NCBI GenBank assembly: GCA_045590955.1
Contig: JAZNSB010000061.1
Span: 1-37,629, forward strand
Reading direction: 5' to 3'
Length of the DNA stretch: 37,629 nucleotides
DNA from: JAZNSB01 sp045590955
GTDB taxonomy: Bacteria; Pseudomonadota; Alphaproteobacteria; RF32; CAG-239
Shown: positions 32,770 to 37,629 of the stretch, piece by piece
How positions within the stretch are numbered: position 1 is the first letter of the stretch
Layout: each line of letters starts with the position of its first letter
The notes under the pieces: model-generated
Seen by the model: only the letters and a program-made list of their open reading frames with translations
What the model was told of the DNA's origin: nothing
Databases searched by the model: none
Program-made: the position numbers and the translations under genes

Positions 32770-33144
32770 CTATTTTGCAACAAAAATCACGTCTTGTGAC
32801 GGTGTTTGCAAAATCAGATTGTTGTTTTCTGTCTTAAAGCTAACAACATCTCCCAAAGTTTTCAAATAACTTTGTTCTGCGTTCATTTCTTCAATCGGAG
32901 CAGCCATCATGGTTGAACCTATGGTAGAAAGTTGGAGCTTATTGCCATCAACTTTATATGTTCCAAAATATCTGTTTACCTGTGCCATTCCATAAAAACG
33001 ATTTTCTTCTTTGGAAAAAGTGATACTTACCACCGGATTGGCCTCTAAAACAAACTCTTGTCCCAAAGGTAGTTTACTCTTTCCGTAACAAGCAGATAAA
33101 ACAAATAAACAGATTGTTGCAAAAATATATATACTTTTTTTCAT
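32770..33144 (-). CDS. META-domain (HslJ-like) lipoprotein
   Basis: 124 residues with a lipoprotein signal (lipobox LSAC, Cys19). The mature part is one small beta-rich META/HslJ domain: VSITFSKEENRFYGMAQVNRYFG (strand and glycine pattern, shown in part), YKVDGNKLQLSTIGSTMMA and MNAEQSYLKTLGDVVSF, followed by LILQT. HslJ-type proteins are envelope stress or antibiotic-tolerance factors with poorly known mechanism. It has its own start with GGAGG-like site on the minus strand and converges on trpS. The missing Cys pairs of some META proteins make no difference to the call. Confidence 0.8.
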   Translation of the reverse strand: MKKSIYIFATICLFVLSACYGKSKLPLGQEFVLEANPVVSITFSKEENRFYGMAQVNRYFGTYKVDGNKLQLSTIGSTMMAAPIEEMNAEQSYLKTLGDVVSFKTENNNLILQTPSQDVIFVAK

Positions 33145-33216
33145 GTTCCCTCCTAATAAAAAAAAATAAGCATTAAAGCAAAAAAATCAAGAACAAAAAT
33201 TGTTTTAATTTTATAA

Positions 33217-33231
33217 AAACAATGATATAAT
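33217..33231 (+). promoter_or_regulatory. Extended -10 promoter of the 33256 gene
   Basis: TGATATAAT ends at 33231: a perfect TATAAT with the TGn extension. The -35 region is weak. An inverted repeat (ATTGTTTT/AAAACAAT) lies just upstream and could be an operator. Confidence 0.5.
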
Positions 33232-33255
33232 AAAGCATCAAAAGGAAAATAACCT

Positions 33256-33783
33256 ATGAAACTATATCACTATATATCCAAACCTAATACTGCTTTAGAA
33301 GAAGGAATTTTATCTTTTGCAAACAATCCCCATGCTGATTTAAGATATTATTTTAAACGTTCAAATGAAACAACTCACGAAGGAATTGTAAAATGGATGG
33401 AAAGTTGTTTTGAAGGCAGAAGTCGTGCTATTAGAGGTTTTTCAGAACCAATTCAATGGACAGATAAAAGTGTCAATATGTTCAAACCTTTTATAGAAAA
33501 TGCTGATTTATTTTCAATAGATTTAGGGTCTTTGGATAAAGATGGTTTAATTGAAGCTGTTTATGTCAGCCCCGCAATGCATCCAGATAAGGATAAAGAT
33601 TTGCTTCAAGGTGTGGATGAGAGATTGGTTAAATTGTCTTCTATTAATGATATTGACACATCTCCGGTTGATTGGTCTGTGTGTGATGAAAAATTAGGCT
33701 TACGCTTTTCTGTTGTGCCATATTATTTGATTGTAATTAAAGGTGGCATTATACCTCCACAATACATAAAAAAAGAGAATTAA
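33256..33783 (+). CDS. Unknown cytoplasmic protein of the accessory island
   Basis: 175 residues, no signal peptide or membrane segment. I do not recognise the family. It opens with MKLYHYISKPNTALEEGIL, a layout (Y-H-Y/T then a 'G-I-L' element) that recalls small ADP-ribosyltransferase-like toxin domains, and contains an Arg-rich patch (EGRSRAIRGF) and EAVYVSPAMHPDKDKD. None of these is a proven catalytic motif. AAAGGAAAATAACCT precedes the ATG. It is followed 74 bases later by a metallopeptidase-like gene with a similar promoter, so the pair may be regulated together. The GC content is visibly low, as in the rest of the island. Confidence 0.7.
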   Translation: MKLYHYISKPNTALEEGILSFANNPHADLRYYFKRSNETTHEGIVKWMESCFEGRSRAIRGFSEPIQWTDKSVNMFKPFIENADLFSIDLGSLDKDGLIEAVYVSPAMHPDKDKDLLQGVDERLVKLSSINDIDTSPVDWSVCDEKLGLRFSVVPYYLIVIKGGIIPPQYIKKEN

Positions 33784-33807
33784 TATTACAGTATTTATTT
33801 TTTTATA

Positions 33808-33822
33808 AAATTATGATATAGT
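33808..33822 (+). promoter_or_regulatory. Extended -10 promoter of the metallopeptidase-like gene
   Basis: TGATATAGT ends at 33822, with TTTTATAAAA just before it, as upstream of the 33256 gene. The shared block TATAAAA, ATGATATA, then GCA suggests common control. Confidence 0.45.
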
Positions 33823-33857
33823 AGCAATAATAATGTTTATGCTGATGGAAAATAAAA

Positions 33858-34925
33858 ATGACCAATAAGACAGAAAAAACAGTTATAAGTGTTGATGATC
33901 TTGAATACCTACTTGCGTATGCTAGCGTATTCATTGATGATGATGTACTTGTTTTTGAAGCAAAATATGAAAGTGATAAAGATAAAATTGATAAAATAAT
34001 TCAAAAAAATAATCTTACCAATCTTTCTCCAGACCAGTTCCAGAAAATTGCTAATCCAACAGCACGTATTGTTCACGCCAATAAAAAGATTAGAGAAAAT
34101 AAAGTTAATAACTTTAAAAATATGACAACAGAAGAAATTGCAAAACTATCATTAGAAGAAAAAGTTGATTATCTTGATGCTATTTTTCATATTGGTGTAT
34201 CAAAAGAGACGATAGATAATATTTGCACAGAAAATAAAAAACAATTAAAAGCACTATTATATAATATTCAATATCCTAAAGAGTTTTTCGAAGCAGAAAA
34301 GCCACAGGCAAAACGATTTATTTCACTTGTTTCTAATAATCATCGGATAACAGATAATATGAAAAATTGGCAAAATATAAGTTTAGAGGAAAAAAAGGCT
34401 ACAATAAAAGAAACTGCTGAGGTAATAAAATATGTATATGGTAGTTCTTTGAATATAGATTTTTTCACTCCTGAAGAATATAGAAAAAGAAATAATCTTG
34501 ATGAAAATGCCCATGTTTATGCTTCATTTTATTCTGAAGGAAAAATATTTTTCAACACTGAACGTTTAGATAGCGACAATTTTGTGGGCGTATCAGTATT
34601 ATTTCATGAGTTTATGCACCAACGGCAACATGAGTGTGGTTTTAATAATCCATCAATTAATAAATTATTTGCCCTTTCAGGAATGCTATATAATACATGT
34701 GAATATGAAAAAAGAAATGTTGCAACAACATCAACAGAATTTGGAGATTTTTATTCGTTAATGCCAGATGAAGTTCATGCTTTTGCTATGCAAAAGTATG
34801 TTGAAGATGGAATTATAGAAAAAACAGGAATAGAAAAAACAAAAGAAAATACATCTGGCTTAATTAAACAAGTGCATGACAAATCCTTTATAATGGCATC
34901 CATATTAAAATCTCGTTCAAATTAA
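33858..34925 (+). CDS. HExxH metallopeptidase-like protein of unknown role
   Basis: 355 residues, no signal peptide. Residues 1-190 are charged and mostly helical (several EEK and KNMTTEEIAKLSLEEK type stretches). The C-terminal part holds a zinc-peptidase signature: VLFHEFMHQRQHE with H250-E251-x-x-H254, and about 50 residues later MPDEVHAFAMQKY, where E305 could be the third zinc ligand, as in gluzincins. The layout, an N-terminal helical region and a C-terminal HExxH domain, occurs in effectors, toxins and phage or plasmid anti-restriction proteases. The substrate is unknown. GGAAAATAAAA precedes the ATG. The adjacent 29-codon ORF and the recombinases point to a mobile setting. Confidence 0.65.
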   Translation: MTNKTEKTVISVDDLEYLLAYASVFIDDDVLVFEAKYESDKDKIDKIIQKNNLTNLSPDQFQKIANPTARIVHANKKIRENKVNNFKNMTTEEIAKLSLEEKVDYLDAIFHIGVSKETIDNICTENKKQLKALLYNIQYPKEFFEAEKPQAKRFISLVSNNHRITDNMKNWQNISLEEKKATIKETAEVIKYVYGSSLNIDFFTPEEYRKRNNLDENAHVYASFYSEGKIFFNTERLDSDNFVGVSVLFHEFMHQRQHECGFNNPSINKLFALSGMLYNTCEYEKRNVATTSTEFGDFYSLMPDEVHAFAMQKYVEDGIIEKTGIEKTKENTSGLIKQVHDKSFIMASILKSRSN

Positions 34926-34954
34926 TAAATGTGATTTATACGGAGATAACTAAA

Positions 34955-35044
34955 ATGGTATTATCAATTCAAGAGGCTGAAGATATTATTGCCGAAGTAA
35001 AGGCAAGAGATACTGCCATTGGTAGAGATATATTGCGCTGGTAA
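34955..35044 (+). CDS. 29-residue orphan ORF, possibly the start of a lost gene
   Basis: ATG at 34955 with CGGAG nine bases upstream, then 29 sense codons (MVLSIQEAEDIIAEVKARD and on) and TAA. The peptide is an amphipathic acidic helix. A good ribosome site on so short a frame suggests either a real small protein or the 5' remnant of a truncated gene. A terminator follows within 30 bases. Confidence 0.4.
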   Translation: MVLSIQEAEDIIAEVKARDTAIGRDILRW

Positions 35045-35067
35045 TTATTCGGTAGTTGAGATATAAA

Positions 35068-35102
35068 AAAAGCCATTAGAATATTTTATTCTAATGACTT
35101 TT
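35068..35102. terminator. Bidirectional terminator between convergent island genes
   Basis: A 9-bp stem (35074-35082 with 35088-35096), one mismatch, then five further A-T/G-C pairs. A-run on the left and T-run on the right serve both strands. Confidence 0.75.
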
Positions 35103-35125
35103 CATTATTAATTAAAACACAATAT

Positions 35126-35794
35126 CTATCTCTTCATTCCAACAGTTTTAATATATTCTTGTTGTACCATTTTAGCTTGTGCAAGTGTAGATACCTTTCC
35201 GCCCTTAACAGATGTATAATCTTTAGGTTCATTCGTGATTCTTACATTATTAGGGTCTCCATTTGCAGGAACAATCAATAATGCTCCATCAACAGTAGCT
35301 TCTTGGTTTCCTCTTTCAGAAAGATTATAAACTGTTCCTTTAGGAATTACAACACCATAACATACTTCATCTTTATTTCTTGTATATAATCCAATTCTTT
35401 TTTTAGGATTTTCAGCTGTTAAAGAACTCTCCATATATGCTTTATCAGAGCAATACATATCATTAAATCCTTTTTCTTTTAACGAAGATAAGAATGCTAC
35501 AACCTCTTTTTTATCCATATCTGTAATAGGTTTTCCCGTTTTAGCTTCAAACTCTTTAATATCATCATTTAATGTTTTTATTTGTTCAGATGATAATCCA
35601 TTAAACAATAATATATCATTTCCATCACCTTTTAATCTTTGAGCGCCCCATTCTGTCCCAGCATCTTTAGGATTGATAAAATCAACAGGTTCATTTAATT
35701 TATCAAGAGGCACTACAAAACGAGATGTTCCCGATACTACTTGAGTTCCAAAACCTTTTACTGTGCTAATATCAGCCATTGTTATTTCAGCCAT
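35126..35794 (-). CDS. Unknown cytoplasmic protein of the accessory island
   Basis: 222 residues from the ATG at 35794, chosen because TAGGAGAAACACT lies directly upstream; the frame extends 12 codons further without a ribosome site. No signal or membrane segment. I do not recognise the family. Visible features are a beta-rich first third (GTQVVSGTSRFVVPLDKL), a Lys/Glu helical middle (DIKEFEAKTGKPITDMDKKE, quoted in part) and a C-terminal beta region (VCYGVVIPKGTVYNL, GALLIVPANGD). The last part resembles a small barrel, but no catalytic motif stands out. Oriented opposite to its island neighbours, with its own promoter. Confidence 0.7.
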   Translation of the reverse strand: MAEITMADISTVKGFGTQVVSGTSRFVVPLDKLNEPVDFINPKDAGTEWGAQRLKGDGNDILLFNGLSSEQIKTLNDDIKEFEAKTGKPITDMDKKEVVAFLSSLKEKGFNDMYCSDKAYMESSLTAENPKKRIGLYTRNKDEVCYGVVIPKGTVYNLSERGNQEATVDGALLIVPANGDPNNVRITNEPKDYTSVKGGKVSTLAQAKMVQQEYIKTVGMKR

Positions 35795-35851
35795 AGTGTT
35801 TCTCCTAAAATATTGTGTTAAACCGAACATTTAAATCCAATGCCTATATTT

Positions 35852-35880
35852 ATTATGCCATATTTTTGTCTAATATGCAA
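35852..35880 (-). promoter_or_regulatory. Promoter of the 35126-35794 gene
   Basis: On the minus strand TTGCAT (35875-35880), 17-bp spacer, CATAAT (35852-35857) with a TG one base before it (TGGCATAAT). Start predicted near 35845, leader about 50 bases. Confidence 0.6.
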
Positions 35881-36028
35881 TAACAAAATAAAAACAAGGA
35901 CTTTCTGATGTGAAGCCAGTTTATCTCATGATTCCTTAAAATATTGTGAAAATCTGTTCCTTTTTTTTCAATGATATAAATGCCTATTAAACTCATCTTT
36001 TTAATAAATAAAATTAAAAGGATAGGTT

Positions 36029-36625
36029 ATGATTTATGCGTATATTAGAGTTTCAACAGATAAACAACATCAAGAAAATCAGAAATATGAGATAGAACAA
36101 TTTACAAAAACAAACAATCTCAATATAGATAAATGGATTGAAGAAACAATTTCATCAAAAAAGCCATTAGATGAACGAAAATTAGGTAAATTGATTAAGA
36201 AATTAAAAGCTGATGACATACTAATCACAAGTGAAATAAGTCGTATCGGTCGCAATTTATTACAAATTATGTCTGTATTACACCATTGTATGAATATTGG
36301 TTGTCAAGTATGGACTATAAAAGATAATTACCGATTAGGAAGTGATATACAATCAAAAGTATTAGCATTTGCTTTTGGATTATCGGCAGAAATAGAACGC
36401 AACTTAATTTCTCAACGCACAAAACAATGTTTGGCACGATTAAGAGCCGAAAATAAACACATCGGAAGACCAAAGGGTAGAAAAAATACAATTACGAAAT
36501 TAACAGGTAAAGAAGAACTGATAGAAAATTTATTAGCACAGAATGTCAAAAAAACAAAAATAGCAGAAATGTTAAAGGTTGATTATACAACACTTTATAA
36601 GTATTTTAAACAAAAGGCGGAATAA
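36029..36625 (+). CDS. Serine recombinase (Mpi/Pin-like DNA invertase)
   Basis: 198 residues. N-terminal resolvase domain with the catalytic Ser9 in YIRVSTDKQ and the SEISRIGRNLLQIM helix carrying the active-site arginines; then AFAFGLSAEIERNLISQRTK, which joins the long dimer helix, and a C-terminal helix-turn-helix after GRPKGRKN (VKKTKIAEMLKVDYTTLYKYF). Length and sequence are close to the Mpi-type invertases of Bacteroides, which flip many promoters, so acquisition from Bacteroidota is plausible. AAAAGGATAGG precedes the ATG. An ATGATATAAA box lies at 35971-35980. No invertible segment with clear inverted repeats was found next to it. Confidence 0.88.
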   Translation: MIYAYIRVSTDKQHQENQKYEIEQFTKTNNLNIDKWIEETISSKKPLDERKLGKLIKKLKADDILITSEISRIGRNLLQIMSVLHHCMNIGCQVWTIKDNYRLGSDIQSKVLAFAFGLSAEIERNLISQRTKQCLARLRAENKHIGRPKGRKNTITKLTGKEELIENLLAQNVKKTKIAEMLKVDYTTLYKYFKQKAE

Positions 36626-36640
36626 ATCCGCCATTTGTAA

Positions 36641-36838
36641 TTACAATCCAAAATTTTCTTTATATCGGTAATAAGTTGGTTTAGTGATTCCATATTTTTT
36701 AAGAATTTCACATACACGCACCTTATTTTTTATATCAGCTTTTAATTCTTCTTGTTGTGAAAGAGATATTTTCTTGCATCTTTCTTTGCTATAAACACCT
36801 TTTAAGCTGATAAATCTACAATTGTCCCGACGGCAACT
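36641..36838 (-). pseudogene. C-terminal remnant of a second serine recombinase
   Basis: An open frame of 65 codons with no start, bounded upstream by TGA (36839-36841). From residue 14 it reads KGVYSKERCKKISLSQQEEL, then VCEILKKYGITKPTYYRYK. This aligns with the C-terminal helix-turn-helix of the neighbouring invertase (GRKNTITKLTGKEELI, then KIAEMLKVDYTTLYKYF). The catalytic domain is missing. It stands tail to tail with the intact recombinase and only about a dozen bases from the rRNA terminator, marking a probable insertion or deletion scar. Confidence 0.65.
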
Positions 36839-36849
36839 TCATAAGTAAT

Positions 36850-36882
36850 AAAAACCCCTAAGTAATTAACTTAGGGGTTTTT
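36850..36882 (-). terminator. rRNA operon terminator
   Basis: Perfect 14-bp stem (36850-36863 with 36869-36882) around a five-base loop, 30 bases after the 5S gene on the minus strand. Confidence 0.9.
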
Positions 36883-36911
36883 AACAAAACAGGGACCAGA
36901 TATGATTAAAA

Positions 36912-37029
36912 GAGCTGGCAGCGACCTACTCTCCCGTGCCTTAAGACAAAGTACCATTGGCGTGTTTTCGTTTAACGTCCGAGTTCGGAATGGGATCGGG
37001 TTGGACCAAAAAGCTATAACCACCAACTC
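36912..37029 (-). rRNA. rrf: 5S ribosomal RNA
   Basis: About 118 bases. Conserved blocks on the minus strand are CCGATCCCATTCCGAACTCG and GGGAGAGTAGGTCG. The ends were set by pairing of the terminal helix: GAGUUGG at the 5' end with CCAGCUC at the 3' end. Transcribed after 23S; no tRNA follows it before the terminator. Confidence 0.95.
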
Positions 37030-37087
37030 ATTTAATCACATCTGGATTAGAAAGCTCAAAGATATTAACTTATTTATACGTTAAGTA

Positions 37088-37629
<542 letters not shown>

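Noticed and set aside
35806..35948. 12-bp direct repeat TAAAATATTGTG at 35806 and 35937, considered as an attachment or recombination site
   Set aside because: AT-rich, short, and not flanking any gene or at an island edge; chance is sufficient.
1..36911. tRNA genes and classical riboswitches in the intergenic gaps
   Set aside because: None of the gaps contains a cloverleaf with a T-arm GTTCGA-type block, and no preQ1-type element precedes tgt.

Overview
The window looks like a chromosomal segment of an AT-rich alphaproteobacterium, possibly a gut-associated lineage. The evidence is a FzlA-type cell-division protein, a FlaF-family flagellin regulator, a NodT-type outer-membrane factor and a PhoB regulator, together with the rRNA genes. 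No taxonomic search was possible, so the lineage is an inference from gene families.

Layout, left to right. (1) 1-5526: the start of a glycosyltransferase gene, a TolC-like lipoprotein with an added cadherin/Ig-like tail, a lone VirB8-like inner-membrane protein, flaF, a periplasmic solute-binding-like protein, fzlA and a small lipoprotein. (2) 5523-11135, minus strand: a complete tripartite RND efflux operon (adaptor, pump, outer-membrane factor) with overlapping genes. (3) 11201-24622, minus strand: a single 13.4-kb gene for a 4473-residue secreted, extremely cysteine-rich repeat protein with two embedded C-type-lectin-like (Lcl/DUF1566-like) modules. It has a well-formed promoter, and a hairpin at its 3' end overlaps the ribosome binding site of the efflux operon. 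(4) 24759-29921, minus strand: a tightly packed operon rpe-phoB-tgt-LOG-ABC exporter, with TAATG stop/start overlaps. (5) 30032-33144: a ferritin-like protein, a structured non-coding stretch with its own terminator, an inositol-monophosphatase homologue that has lost two catalytic aspartates, trpS and a META-domain lipoprotein. (6) 33256-36840: a short accessory island with two unknown proteins, an HExxH metallopeptidase-like protein, a 29-codon orphan ORF, an Mpi-like serine recombinase and the C-terminal remnant of a second recombinase. (7) 36850-37629, minus strand: terminator, 5S rRNA and the 3' part of 23S rRNA of an rRNA operon that continues past the right edge.

The most unusual object is the giant cysteine-rich protein. 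Its setting between an ABC exporter and a tripartite envelope pump, with an RNA hairpin linking its 3' end to the pump's translation start, is the best candidate for an undescribed system. That functional link is inference. The second candidate is the island next to the rRNA operon, whose genes share extended -10 promoters and include a possible toxin or effector metallopeptidase.
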